Below, piece by piece: positions 24,983 to 33,655 of a stretch of DNA of 64,000 bases. The notes beneath the pieces were generated by a model. The model did not search any database. It was not told the origin of the DNA and was given only the letters and a program-made list of their open reading frames with translations. Position 1 is the first letter of the stretch. Each line of letters opens with the position of its first letter. Source of the stretch: Lachnospiraceae bacterium (GTDB taxonomy: Bacteria > Bacillota > Clostridia > Lachnospirales > Lachnospiraceae); NCBI GenBank assembly GCA_022510565.1, contig JAFLTE010000003.1, positions 186,001 through 250,000 on the forward strand, in the 5' to 3' direction. Position numbers and translations under genes: made by a program.

Positions 24983-25861
24983 ATGATAAAAAGCATGACC
25001 GGTTTCGGCAGGTGTGAGATTGCAAAAGGCGAGCGTAAGATTACTGTCGAGATGAAATCTGTCAATCACAGATATCTTGATGTCAGTATTAAGATGCCCA
25101 AAAAACTGAATTTCTTCGAGGCAGCTATCCGAAGCGAATTGAAGAATTATATTCAGCGGGGAAAGGTGGATGTATTCATCGCCTATGAGGATCTCACGGA
25201 ATCCAACGTGTGTGTGAAATATAATAAGGAACTTGCCGCGGAGTATATGAAATATCTGACGCAGATAGCGGAGGATTTCTCACTGGACAATGACATACGC
25301 GTATCCACGCTTTCCCGCTATCCGGAAGTGCTCGGTATGGAAGAACAGACGGTGGATGAAGAAGAACTGTGGCAGCTTTTGGCTGAGGCTGTAGGCGGTG
25401 CCGCGCAGAAGTTTGTGGAAACCAGAATCAAAGAGGGTGAAAACCTTCGGGATGATTTGGTATCCAAACTTGACGGTATGCTTGCTCATGTGGACTATAT
25501 CGCAGAACGCTCTCCCCAGATTATTGCGGAGTACAGGCAGAAGATAGAGGAGAAGGTCAAGGAACTGATTGGCGACGTGCAGATAGACGAGAACCGTCTG
25601 CTGATGGAAGTCACGATTTTCGCGGATAAGGTTTGTGTTGACGAAGAGTTGGTTCGCTTGAGAAGCCATATAGAGACCACCAGAGAGAATCTTATTCAGG
25701 GCGGCAGCATCGGGCGTAAGCTTGACTTTATAGCTCAGGAGATGAACCGTGAAGCCAATACAATCCTATCCAAGGCGAATGACTTGGAGATATCCAACCG
25801 TGCCATCGAACTAAAAACAGAGATTGAGAAGGTACGCGAGCAGATTCAGAACATTGAATAA
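24983..25861 (+). CDS. yicC: YicC family endoribonuclease
   Basis: YicC proteins are hexameric endoribonucleases implicated in RNA turnover. The 292-residue protein starts MIKSMTGFGRCEI, the diagnostic N-terminus, has SVNHRYLDVSIKMPK, and ends with the DUF1732 region ending in IELKTEIEKVREQIQNIE. The open frame reaches back to 24947, but ATG 24983 has an AAAGG site upstream and gives the canonical start. It is the first gene after a strong promoter, and remA follows after 36 bases. Confidence 0.94.
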   Translation: MIKSMTGFGRCEIAKGERKITVEMKSVNHRYLDVSIKMPKKLNFFEAAIRSELKNYIQRGKVDVFIAYEDLTESNVCVKYNKELAAEYMKYLTQIAEDFSLDNDIRVSTLSRYPEVLGMEEQTVDEEELWQLLAEAVGGAAQKFVETRIKEGENLRDDLVSKLDGMLAHVDYIAERSPQIIAEYRQKIEEKVKELIGDVQIDENRLLMEVTIFADKVCVDEELVRLRSHIETTRENLIQGGSIGRKLDFIAQEMNREANTILSKANDLEISNRAIELKTEIEKVREQIQNIE

Positions 25862-25897
25862 CGGCAGTTATGATTGCTGCGCGGAGAGGCGGCGGAC

Positions 25898-26158
25898 ATG
25901 GGAAAACTGATTCATATCGGATTTGGAAATGTGGTAAATACGGGCAAAATTATTGCGATTGTCAGTCCCGATTCCGCACCCATCAAGCGTATGGTGCAGA
26001 AGGCGAAAGAGACAGGTATGGCAATCGATGCTACTCAGGGACGTAAGACCAAATCGGTTTTGGTAATGGAGAACAGCCAGATTGTATTGTCGGCGCTTCT
26101 GCCGGAGACTATATCGGGCAGAGCACAGACGGAAGGCGGGGATACAGATGAAACGTAA
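25898..26158 (+). CDS. remA: RemA-family DNA-binding regulator (DUF370)
   Basis: RemA of B. subtilis is a small oligomeric DNA-binding protein that activates matrix genes and osmoprotection genes. The 86-residue protein matches throughout: IHIGFGNVVNTGKIIAIVSP, DSAPIKRMVQKAKETGM, IDATQGRKTKSVLVM and the ILSALLPET-type end (here VLSALLPET). ATG 25898 is chosen because it gives the family N-terminus and has GGAGAGG eight bases upstream; an in-frame TTG at 25874 is rejected. It overlaps gmk by eleven bases. The remA-gmk-rpoZ order is conserved across Firmicutes, so the gene's position says little about its targets in this species. Confidence 0.94.
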   Translation: MGKLIHIGFGNVVNTGKIIAIVSPDSAPIKRMVQKAKETGMAIDATQGRKTKSVLVMENSQIVLSALLPETISGRAQTEGGDTDET

Positions 26159-26771
26159 GGGTATATTAATTGTTGTTTCCGGATTTTCGGGAGCGGGCAA
26201 AGGCACTTTGGTAAAAAAACTGATAGAAAAGTATGATAATTATGCGCTCTCTGTTTCGGCTACGACCAGACAGCCCCGTGCGGGAGAACAGGACGGCAGG
26301 GAATATTTCTTTCTTCAAAAAGAGCAGTTTGAACAGAAGATTGCCGAGAACGGCTTGATTGAATACGCATGTTATTGTGATAATTATTACGGTACGCCGA
26401 GAGAATATGTGGAGGGGCAGCTTAAGGACGGCAAGGACGTGATTCTCGAAATAGAGATTCAGGGTGCTCTCAAAATAAGAGAGCAGTACCGTGACGCATT
26501 ACTCCTTTTCGTAATGCCGCCCAATGCAGAAGAACTTAGACGCAGACTCGTAGGCAGGGGGACAGAGACGGAAGAGGTCATTGACAAGCGGATGCGTCGC
26601 GCAGCAGAGGAAGCGCAGGGAATTGAAGAGTACGATTATATTGTAGTCAACGATGATTTGGAGACTTGTGTCGGAGAACTTCATGAAATTATTTTAGCAG
26701 CTCATAACACTCCTAATCGGAATAAGGAGTTTATAGAAAATATCAGAAAAGAACTGGAAGGAGAGAAATAA
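26148..26771 (+). CDS. gmk: Guanylate kinase
   Basis: Gmk phosphorylates GMP to GDP and is needed for GTP, dGTP and (p)ppGpp metabolism. The 207-residue protein has the P-loop GFSGAGKGT, the GMP-binding SATTRQPRAGEQDGREYFF region and the lid with RRLVGRGTE. The start ATG 26148 lies inside the end of remA. Its stop shares one base with the rpoZ start (TAATG), so translation is likely coupled. Confidence 0.96.
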   Translation: MKRKGILIVVSGFSGAGKGTLVKKLIEKYDNYALSVSATTRQPRAGEQDGREYFFLQKEQFEQKIAENGLIEYACYCDNYYGTPREYVEGQLKDGKDVILEIEIQGALKIREQYRDALLLFVMPPNAEELRRRLVGRGTETEEVIDKRMRRAAEEAQGIEEYDYIVVNDDLETCVGELHEIILAAHNTPNRNKEFIENIRKELEGEK

Positions 26772-27022
26772 TGTTACATCCATCTTATGCAGACTTAATT
26801 AATGTAGTAAACAGCGGAGTTGAGGAAGGAGAGGATCCTGTAGTAAACAGCAGATACTCTATCGTGATGGCGACTTCCAAGAGAGCAAGACAGATTATCG
26901 CAGGAGATGAAGCGCTGGTTGACGATAAGGGCAAAAAAGCACTCTCTGTTGCCGTGGAAGAGCTGAATCAGGGTAAAGTCAAGATTACAAGTGAGGATGA
27001 AGAGGATGAAGAGTGCAATTAA
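26771..27022 (+). CDS. rpoZ: RNA polymerase omega subunit
   Basis: Omega helps assemble and stabilise RNA polymerase. The 83-residue protein starts MLHPSYADLINVVN and has the family core NSRYSIVMATSKRARQI, followed by KKALSVAVEELNQGKV and an acidic tail (DEEDEECN). It starts on the last base of the gmk stop and overlaps the next gene, trpD, by 17 bases. Confidence 0.95.
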   Translation: MLHPSYADLINVVNSGVEEGEDPVVNSRYSIVMATSKRARQIIAGDEALVDDKGKKALSVAVEELNQGKVKITSEDEEDEECN

Positions 27023-28016
27023 GGCTGTAAGCGAAAGAAAAAATCTTTCTGTCGAAGAAGCAGCGAGAGCCATGAGTATTATGCTGAGCGGTGAAGCGAC
27101 ACAGGCACAGATTGGTGCATATCTGACCGCGCTTCGCATGAAGGGTGAGACCATAGATGAGATTATCGGCAGCGCCAGTGTACTCAAGGAGAAGGCAGAA
27201 CATATTCATCCCAATCTTTCGATGTATATAGATTTGGTGGGGACGGGCGGAGATTATGCCTATACTTTTAATATTTCGACCACATCCGCATTCGTTGCGG
27301 CAGCAGCAGGGCTCCCTGTGGCGAAGCATGGCAATCGTGCAATCTCTTCCAAATCCGGTGCAGGTGATGTGCTGGAAGCGCTGGGTGTCAATATTATACC
27401 TGGTATTGAAGTCGTGGAGAAGTGCGTGGAGGAAGTGGGCATCGGATTTATGTTTGCTCCTGCTTTTAATAAAGCCATGAAGTATGTGGGTCAGGCGAGA
27501 AGTGAGATGGGCATACGCTCAATTTTTAATATACTGGGACCGATGGCAAATCCGTCCGGAGCTAAGTGTATGTTAATCGGTGTCTATGACCAGACCCTTT
27601 GTGAACCGATTGCGACGGCATTAATGCATCTGGGCGTGGAGAACGGTATGGTAGTATCGGGTGCCAACGGCACGGATGAGATTTCTACCGTCAGTGAGAC
27701 AACGGTTGCGGAAATAAAAGATGATGTAGTTACGGTCTATACGATTACGCCGGAGCAGTTTGGTATCAAGCGCGCCACGGCGGAGGATATTATGGGCGGC
27801 GACGGAGAAGCCAACGCAAAGATTACAAGAGATATCTTAAGCGGTGCTGACAAAGGACCCAAGCGAGATATCGTGTTGTTAAACGCAGGTGCGGCATTAT
27901 ATGCGGGGAAAAAGGCTTCCACCATTGAGGAGGGCATGAAGCTGGCGGCTGAGGCAATCGACTCCGGCAAGGCAATGGCGACGCTTGATAAGTTGGTGGA
28001 GTATTCTAATAAATGA
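27006..28016 (+). CDS. trpD: Anthranilate phosphoribosyltransferase-like protein
   Basis: TrpD joins anthranilate to PRPP in tryptophan synthesis. The 336-residue protein has the family segments VGTGGDYAYTFNISTT, AAGLPVAKHGNRA, SKSGAGDVLEALGV and the metal-binding GANGTDEIS. I chose ATG 27006, with GAGG nine bases upstream; earlier in-frame GTG 26991 and ATG 26997 have no usable Shine-Dalgarno. No other trp gene is near, and it is embedded between rpoZ and rimO, overlapping both (17 bases and 4 bases). It could be a scattered pathway gene or a paralogue acting on another aromatic or pyrimidine-like substrate. One deviation is the Tyr after GGD, where most TrpD proteins have Gly. Confidence 0.85.
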   Translation: MKSAIKAVSERKNLSVEEAARAMSIMLSGEATQAQIGAYLTALRMKGETIDEIIGSASVLKEKAEHIHPNLSMYIDLVGTGGDYAYTFNISTTSAFVAAAAGLPVAKHGNRAISSKSGAGDVLEALGVNIIPGIEVVEKCVEEVGIGFMFAPAFNKAMKYVGQARSEMGIRSIFNILGPMANPSGAKCMLIGVYDQTLCEPIATALMHLGVENGMVVSGANGTDEISTVSETTVAEIKDDVVTVYTITPEQFGIKRATAEDIMGGDGEANAKITRDILSGADKGPKRDIVLLNAGAALYAGKKASTIEEGMKLAAEAIDSGKAMATLDKLVEYSNK

Positions 28017-29353
28017 TGAAAAAAGTGCTTTTCATATCTTTAGGCTGCGACAAAAATTTAGTAGATTCCGAGATGATGCTTGGTATGCTCGCCGAGAGCG
28101 GATATGAATTTACCGATGATGAACGGGAAGCGGACATTGTGGTAATCAATACGTGCTGCTTTATAGGAGATGCCAAGGAAGAGAGCATCAACACGATTCT
28201 GGAGATGGCGGAGCTTAAGAAAAGCGGCGATATAGAGATGCTGATTGTGGCGGGGTGTCTGGCTGAACGTTATCGCGAGGAGATTCAGACAGAGATTCCC
28301 GAAGTGGATGCTGTTTTGGGAACTACGGCAATCGATGAAGTCGTTAATACGATGAACAATGTAAGCCGCGGCATAAAAGAGAATTGCTATAAGAGCCTGG
28401 AAGAGAAGCCTCTGACCGGCGTCAAGCGCGTGGTGACTACAGGCGGACATTATGCTTATTTAAAAATTGCGGAAGGGTGCGATAAACACTGTACTTACTG
28501 TATCATTCCCAAAGTCCGCGGGAACTACCGCAGTGTGCCTATGGAGCATTTGGTTTCGGAGGCACGGGAGCTTGTCGAGCACGGTGTGAAGGAATTGATT
28601 CTTGTGGCGCAGGAGACTACTGTCTACGGTACAGATTTGTACGGACATAAGGCGCTTCCGGAGCTGCTTAGGGAACTTTGTAAGATAAACGGAATCTACT
28701 GGATTCGGATTTTGTACTGTTATCCGGAGGAGATTGACGATGAGTTGATTCAAGTGATGCGGGAGGAGAAGAAAATCTGCAACTATCTGGATTTGCCGAT
28801 TCAGCACGCATCCGATTCCATCCTGCAGAGGATGGGGCGTAAGACTGACAGTAGGAAGCTTGAGACCATTATAGAGAAACTGCGGCGTGAGATTCCCGAT
28901 ATCTGTCTTAGGACGACTTTGATTACCGGTTTCCCGGGAGAGTCCGAGGCGGAGCACGAGGAACTGTTATCCTTCGTTGAGCGGATGAGATTCGACAGAC
29001 TGGGGGTTTTTACTTACTCACAGGAAGAAGACACGCCGGCGGCAGATATGCCGGAGCAGATTCCCGAGGAGGTTAAGGAAGAGCGACAGGGGCAGCTCAT
29101 GGAGCTGCAGCAGGAGATTGCTTTTGAGGCGGCGCAGGAAATGGTCGGCAGGGTAGTGACAGCCATGATCGAGGGCAAAGTGGCCGACGAGAATGCGTAT
29201 GTGGCGCGAACTTACAAGGATGCGCCGAGCGTGGACGGTTTCCTTTTTATCAATACGGACAGAGAACTGATGACAGGAGATTTTGTCAGGGTAAAAGTTA
29301 CCGCTTCCTACGAATATGATCTGATTGGAGAGTTGGAAGATGAATCTGCCTAA
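28013..29353 (+). CDS. rimO: Ribosomal protein S12 methylthiotransferase RimO
   Basis: RimO is a radical-SAM enzyme that adds a methylthio group to a conserved Asp of ribosomal protein S12. The 446-residue protein begins with the MTTase domain carrying the RimO-type signature LGCDKNLVDSE (MiaB has a different one), continues with the radical SAM motif CDKHCTYC, and ends with a TRAM domain. Start is ATG 28013 or the adjacent ATG 28016; GGTGGAG lies upstream. It overlaps trpD by four bases and pgsA by fourteen. Confidence 0.95.
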   Translation: MMKKVLFISLGCDKNLVDSEMMLGMLAESGYEFTDDEREADIVVINTCCFIGDAKEESINTILEMAELKKSGDIEMLIVAGCLAERYREEIQTEIPEVDAVLGTTAIDEVVNTMNNVSRGIKENCYKSLEEKPLTGVKRVVTTGGHYAYLKIAEGCDKHCTYCIIPKVRGNYRSVPMEHLVSEARELVEHGVKELILVAQETTVYGTDLYGHKALPELLRELCKINGIYWIRILYCYPEEIDDELIQVMREEKKICNYLDLPIQHASDSILQRMGRKTDSRKLETIIEKLRREIPDICLRTTLITGFPGESEAEHEELLSFVERMRFDRLGVFTYSQEEDTPAADMPEQIPEEVKEERQGQLMELQQEIAFEAAQEMVGRVVTAMIEGKVADENAYVARTYKDAPSVDGFLFINTDRELMTGDFVRVKVTASYEYDLIGELEDESA

Positions 29354-29873
29354 TAAATTGACTATGTTTCGTGTAATCCTGATTCCTTTTTTTGTAGTGT
29401 TTATGTTGGTTGACATAACATTATATGACAAGTGGATTGCTTTGGGGATTTTTATTATTGCGAGTTTGACGGATTTGTTGGACGGCAAGATTGCCAGAAA
29501 ATATAATCTGGTGACTAATTTCGGGAAATTTATGGACCCATTGGCGGATAAACTTTTAGTTTGCTCCGCACTGATTTGTCTGGTAGCGCTTAGTAAAATT
29601 CCGGCGTGGATGGTTATTGTAATTATAGCCAGAGAATTTATTATCAGTGGTTTCCGTCTGATTGCCTCCGACAACGGCGTGGTTATTGCGGCAAGCTACT
29701 GGGGGAAATTCAAGACGACGTTCCAGATGGTCATGATCTGTCTTATGATCGCGGATATTACTGCCATAAGTGTGATCACCGCGGTAGTGATGTGGGTGGC
29801 GGTAGTGTTGACGGTGGTGTCCTTAATTGACTATCTGGTAAAAAATAAGGATGTCATGAAAGATACGAAGTAG
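29340..29873 (+). CDS. pgsA: CDP-diacylglycerol-glycerol-3-phosphate 3-phosphatidyltransferase
   Basis: PgsA makes phosphatidylglycerol phosphate, the first committed step to phosphatidylglycerol and cardiolipin. The 177-residue integral membrane protein has the complete CDP-alcohol phosphatidyltransferase motif in the form D-x2-DG-x2-AR-x8-G-x3-D-x3-D, from DLLDGKIAR to FMDPLAD. ATG 29340 (MNLPNKLTMFRV) has GGAGAG upstream inside rimO. cinA follows 46 bases later, the usual pgsA-cinA order of Firmicutes. Confidence 0.95.
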   Translation: MNLPNKLTMFRVILIPFFVVFMLVDITLYDKWIALGIFIIASLTDLLDGKIARKYNLVTNFGKFMDPLADKLLVCSALICLVALSKIPAWMVIVIIAREFIISGFRLIASDNGVVIAASYWGKFKTTFQMVMICLMIADITAISVITAVVMWVAVVLTVVSLIDYLVKNKDVMKDTK

Positions 29874-29919
29874 AATACTAGAGTGTGATTGGTATTAATA
29901 ATCGAGAACGGATGAAAAT

Positions 29920-31191
29920 ATGATTGTAGAATTGATTTCGGTAGGAACAGAAATTTTACTTGGAAATATTGTGAACACCAATGCGGCATATCTGTCCGAG
30001 CAGTGTGCGGCGCTTGGTCTTTCCTGCTATTATCAGGATGTGGTCGGCGACAATGAGGAGCGGCTGTGTGAGACGATTCGCACGGCGCTTGGCAGAGCCG
30101 ATATCCTGCTTATATCAGGGGGCCTGGGACCGACACAGGACGATTTGACGAAGGAGGCGGCCGCTAAGGTTATGGGCAAGGCCCTTTACCTGCATGAGGA
30201 GAGTAAGGCTTCCATTCAGCAGTTTTTCGAAGAAAGAGGACTGGAGATTACGGATAATAATTGGAAGCAGGCAATGATGCCCGAAGGCTGCATTGTGGTG
30301 GATAATCCAAACGGTACTGCACCGGGAGTTATTATGGCGGAAAACGGCAAGCACGTGATTCTGATGCCGGGACCGCCGAATGAGATGATTCCTATGTTTG
30401 AGACATCTATTATGCCATATTTAGGTAAATTGCAGGATGGCGTGATTTTTTCCCAGACCGTCAAGATATGCGGCGTGGGTGAGAGTAAAGCGGAGACTAT
30501 GGTGCAAGATCTGATTGAGAGCCAGTCGAACCCTACCATAGCAACCTATGCCAAGACGGGGGAAGTACATTTGCGCGTGACTGCGAGAGCGGAGGACGAG
30601 AAAGCGGCGAGGAAGTTAGTCAAGCCGGTTGTCAAGGAATTAAAAGGCCGGTTTGGCAGTCATGTTTATACCACGGAAGAAGAAGTCACATTGGAAAAGG
30701 CGGTGGTGGATCTCCTTCTTGCCAACAAGCTGACCATCAGTACAGTGGAGTCCTGTACGGGTGGGCTTGTGGCCGCCAGATTAATCAACGTGGCAGGTGT
30801 GTCGGAAGTATTTAAATCAGGATATATAACTTATTCCAACAAAGCGAAACGCCGGTTGCTTGGTATTAAGAAGAGTCTTCTTGTAAAACACGGCGCGGTC
30901 AGCAAAGAGACGGCAAGAGAGATGGCAAAAGGAGCGGCGCTAGTCTCCAAGGCTGATGTGACAGTCAGCATAACAGGTATTGCCGGACCGGACGGTGGCA
31001 CGGAAGAAAAGCCGGTAGGGCTTGTTTATATCGGTTGCAGCGTTTGTGGTAAGGTTACGGTTAAGGAGTATCATTTTAGAGGAAGCCGTGCTAAAATCAG
31101 AGAAAGTACAGTTTCCGCGGCACTGGCTTTGATGCGAGAATGTATTCTGGAGTATTACAGCGAAGTGACATTCGGAAGTAGTGAGAAATAG
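29920..31191 (+). CDS. cinA: CinA: ADP-ribose/NMN-processing protein
   Basis: CinA joins an N-terminal MoaB-like COG1058 domain (IVELISVGTEILLGN, about 1-170) to a C-terminal PncC-type nicotinamide mononucleotide deamidase domain (about 265-423, STVESCTGGLVAARL and SITGIAGPDGGTEEKPVG). Family members recycle NMN and ADP-ribose. The 423-residue length is normal. In many Firmicutes cinA is followed directly by recA, often cotranscribed and damage-inducible. Here four unrelated genes lie between them, and recA has its own LexA-controlled promoter. Confidence 0.95.
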   Translation: MIVELISVGTEILLGNIVNTNAAYLSEQCAALGLSCYYQDVVGDNEERLCETIRTALGRADILLISGGLGPTQDDLTKEAAAKVMGKALYLHEESKASIQQFFEERGLEITDNNWKQAMMPEGCIVVDNPNGTAPGVIMAENGKHVILMPGPPNEMIPMFETSIMPYLGKLQDGVIFSQTVKICGVGESKAETMVQDLIESQSNPTIATYAKTGEVHLRVTARAEDEKAARKLVKPVVKELKGRFGSHVYTTEEEVTLEKAVVDLLLANKLTISTVESCTGGLVAARLINVAGVSEVFKSGYITYSNKAKRRLLGIKKSLLVKHGAVSKETAREMAKGAALVSKADVTVSITGIAGPDGGTEEKPVGLVYIGCSVCGKVTVKEYHFRGSRAKIRESTVSAALALMRECILEYYSEVTFGSSEK

Positions 31192-31232
31192 AACTCAATA
31201 ACTTTTATTCAGGAAAGACGAGAGGTAAGCAA

Positions 31233-32906
31233 ATGAGTGAGTGGGATCAATTCGATAATCTTAACAATGGGAACGAAGGAGAAAATACCGCGCCTGACAC
31301 ATACACAACGGAGAACAGCGCGGATATTTATAACACTCCGAATGTCGTAGACAGTCCGTTGGAGGATGCACCCGCTGTGGAAGCAGTCGTAGAGAATGCA
31401 AATGCCGAGAAGGTGACGGAGGCGGAAGTGACCGTAGAAAATGTAGATGCAGAGAATGTGGCGGATGTGGAAGTGGTTACGGAGAATGCACCTGCGCAGA
31501 ATGCTGTAGAAATCGACGCGGTTGTTCCGTATAACAGCCCTTACGGCGGACAGCCCCAGAACGGCATACCGGGGAACCCGTATATTCCGGTTCCCAATAA
31601 TAATCCTTACAATCATAATCCGTACAACAATCAGTATAACGGCAACATGTACGGGAATAATCCGTATAACAATAATCAATACAATAACAATCCGTATAGT
31701 GGCAATCCGTATGGCGGACAGCCTCAGAACGACAATCCGTACAGTGGCAATCCGTATGGCGGGCAGCCTCAGAACGACAATCCGTACAGTGGCAATCCGT
31801 ACGGCGGACAGCCTCAGAACGACAATCCGTACAGTGGCAATCCCTACGGTGGACAACCCCAGAATGGCGGTCAGGGGAATCCGTACAACCATAATCCGTA
31901 TAACAACAATCCGTATAATAATAATCCCTCCGGCACACCGCCCTATAACAATAATCAGTTCAGCCCTTACGCGGCACCGCCCAAGAAAAACAAGAACGGC
32001 CTGATTATCGGTATTGTTATAGCGGTTATTGTTCTGTTTCTTATTGCTATTTGTGCCTTGGTGTACAAAGCGGTTACACTGACTGATAGGGATGATGACA
32101 AGGCGAGAAATGAGCGGGAGGAGTACCGATTTGACGATGATGATGACGATTGGGGTGTAGAGCGCAAGAAAAAGAATAAAGACCCTGAACCCGATGATCG
32201 GGATGATCATGATGATGACGACGATTGGTATGATGATTGGTACGACGATTATGATGATTGGTACGACGATTATGATGATTGGTATGACGATTATGATGAT
32301 GAGTACTATGACCTGCATGACGACATCCGCTGGGATTTGTCCTATACCGTTAGTTTCGAGGACTACGAGTACGATGAGGACGATATAGCGATATTAATCA
32401 GCTATCCTGTTATTGAAGGTGATGATGTCCCCAATCTGAGGAAATTGAATCAGGCGATTCAGGATGAAGTAGAGTTCCTGCAGGATTTGGCGTCTGACGC
32501 TGATGAGGGAGAAGGATTTACTTTAATCGGTCTTGCGTATGTGACTTATATGGATGAGGAGAAGTTGAGTATAGTTTTCCATGAGAGCATATATACTGAC
32601 TATGAAGATGATTATTATTTGTACAGCATCAATATAGATATGGAAAACGGGGTTGTTCTGGATAATCAGAATCTTATCAATGCAAATGATGATTTTTCCA
32701 TAGAATTCAGAGAAAGAAGCGATATTCAGAATGGCGAGAGCATCCCGCTGTCAAGAATGACAGACCAGGAGATCACCAAACATTTTAACTCTTCGGATAT
32801 TATCATATTCTACACGCCGATGGGTATGGAAATCGGATTTAATCATGATGCGGGGTGGATTACGGTTACCTATCAGGATTACGAAAAATATTTGAAAGTT
32901 TTTTAG
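31233..32906 (+). CDS. Repeat-rich single-pass membrane protein (NPY-rich and acidic repeats)
   Basis: The 557-residue protein has five parts: an acidic low-complexity N-terminus (1-95); an Asn/Pro/Tyr/Gly/Gln-rich region (about 100-245) containing four tandem copies of the fifteen-residue unit NPYSGNPYGGQPQND from residue 153; one membrane segment (about 256-278) preceded by KKNK, so the repeats are probably cytoplasmic; an extracellular stretch with very many Asp and Tyr residues (about 285-365, unit DDWYDDY repeated three times); and a folded C-terminal domain (370-557). The start of that domain, YTVSFEDYEY then ISYPVIEG, faintly recalls the DUF3298/RsiV type, which is an inference. Function is unknown. 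Similar Asn/Pro/Tyr-rich cytosolic tails occur in Clostridial sensor-like membrane proteins. Confidence 0.88.
   Translation: MSEWDQFDNLNNGNEGENTAPDTYTTENSADIYNTPNVVDSPLEDAPAVEAVVENANAEKVTEAEVTVENVDAENVADVEVVTENAPAQNAVEIDAVVPYNSPYGGQPQNGIPGNPYIPVPNNNPYNHNPYNNQYNGNMYGNNPYNNNQYNNNPYSGNPYGGQPQNDNPYSGNPYGGQPQNDNPYSGNPYGGQPQNDNPYSGNPYGGQPQNGGQGNPYNHNPYNNNPYNNNPSGTPPYNNNQFSPYAAPPKKNKNGLIIGIVIAVIVLFLIAICALVYKAVTLTDRDDDKARNEREEYRFDDDDDDWGVERKKKNKDPEPDDRDDHDDDDDWYDDWYDDYDDWYDDYDDWYDDYDDEYYDLHDDIRWDLSYTVSFEDYEYDEDDIAILISYPVIEGDDVPNLRKLNQAIQDEVEFLQDLASDADEGEGFTLIGLAYVTYMDEEKLSIVFHESIYTDYEDDYYLYSINIDMENGVVLDNQNLINANDDFSIEFRERSDIQNGESIPLSRMTDQEITKHFNSSDIIIFYTPMGMEIGFNHDAGWITVTYQDYEKYLKVF
31689..31868 (+). 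repeat. Four tandem 45-base coding repeats
   Basis: Units at 31689-31733, 31734-31778, 31779-31823 and 31824-31868 encode the same fifteen-residue block, with only synonymous or single-residue differences (the last unit ends in Asn-Gly). The near identity suggests recent slippage or recombination, so copy number probably varies between strains. Confidence 0.92.
32239..32310 (+). repeat. Short tandem acidic coding repeats (21-base unit)
   Basis: A 21-base unit encoding DDWYDDY occurs about three times within a longer GAT/GAC-rich tract (roughly 32190-32320). It builds the extracellular Asp/Tyr-rich linker of the membrane protein, which could bind divalent cations or simply extend the C-terminal domain from the membrane. 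Confidence 0.8.
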
Positions 32907-32960
32907 TACAGATTCTATTCGTGATTAATAAGTGAAAGAAGTATGAAAGGAGAGATGAAA

Positions 32961-33515
32961 ATGAGAAAGAATTTCGGAGTGAAATCTTGGGTATATCCGC
33001 AGCCGGTGTTAATTATAGGCACATATGACGCTGACGGGAAACCGGATGCGATGAATGCTGCGTGGGGAGGACAGTATGAAGCCAATCAGGTGATGCTTTG
33101 CCTCGGTAAGCATAAAACTACGGACAATATCAAATTGAAAGGTGCATTTACTGTAAGCTTTGCAACTGCATCGCAGGTTGTAGCTGCGGATTATGTGGGT
33201 ATCGTATCCGCCGGCGATACACCGGACAAAATGGAGAAATCCGGGTTTACTACTACCAAGAGCGAATTTGTTGACGCGCCGTTAATCAACGAATTGCCGT
33301 TGGCACTGGAATGCAAGTTCATCAAGTTTAACGAGGACGGTAATGTGATTGGCGAGATTGTCAATGTCAGCGCAGATGAGAGCATTCTTGATGCGGAAGG
33401 TAAGATTGATGCGGCAAAACTGGATGCCATTATCTTTGACCCGGCCAATGCCGCATATTTAAGACTTGGCGAGAAGGTCGGCAATGCATTTGCGGACGGA
33501 AATAAGCTCAAATGA
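32961..33515 (+). CDS. Flavin reductase-like FMN-binding protein (flavoredoxin family)
   Basis: The 184-residue protein starts MRKNFGVKSWVYPQPVLIIG, with the split-barrel flavin-binding fold and MNAAWGGQYEANQVMLCLG typical of flavoredoxins. These proteins bind FMN and pass electrons, but partner and substrate cannot be told from sequence. ATG 32961 is preferred because AAGGAG lies eight bases upstream; ATGs at 32943 and 32955 overlap that site. A strong terminator follows 19 bases after the stop. Confidence 0.9.
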   Translation: MRKNFGVKSWVYPQPVLIIGTYDADGKPDAMNAAWGGQYEANQVMLCLGKHKTTDNIKLKGAFTVSFATASQVVAADYVGIVSAGDTPDKMEKSGFTTTKSEFVDAPLINELPLALECKFIKFNEDGNVIGEIVNVSADESILDAEGKIDAAKLDAIIFDPANAAYLRLGEKVGNAFADGNKLK

Positions 33516-33534
33516 TATCTGTTTCAATATTTTG

Positions 33535-33580
33535 CCGGGGCGAAAGTGACAAGATTGTGACTCTTTCGTTCCGGTTTTTA
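33535..33580 (+). terminator. Intrinsic terminator after the flavin reductase-like gene
   Basis: CCGGGGCGAAAG (33535-33546) pairs with CTTTCGTTCCGG (33563-33574) as a twelve-base stem with two G-U pairs, followed by TTTTT. It ends the transcript that includes the repeat protein and flavin reductase-like genes. Confidence 0.88.
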
Positions 33581-33655
33581 TCGTATCAATGCTTGCATTT
33601 GTAAGTGTCGAAGAATAAAATAATATTCATCATTCAAAATCTGGGGGAATATACC

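Noticed and set aside
31689..31868. Possible CRISPR-like array
   Set aside because: The 45-base units are directly tandem with no unique spacers and are in frame within a coding gene.
31209..32318. Long minus-strand open frame (369 residues) opposite the repeat protein
   Set aside because: It is extremely rich in Ile, Val and Arg as a mirror of the Asn/Tyr/Asp codons on the coding strand, has no supporting start site, and arises from the repeats.
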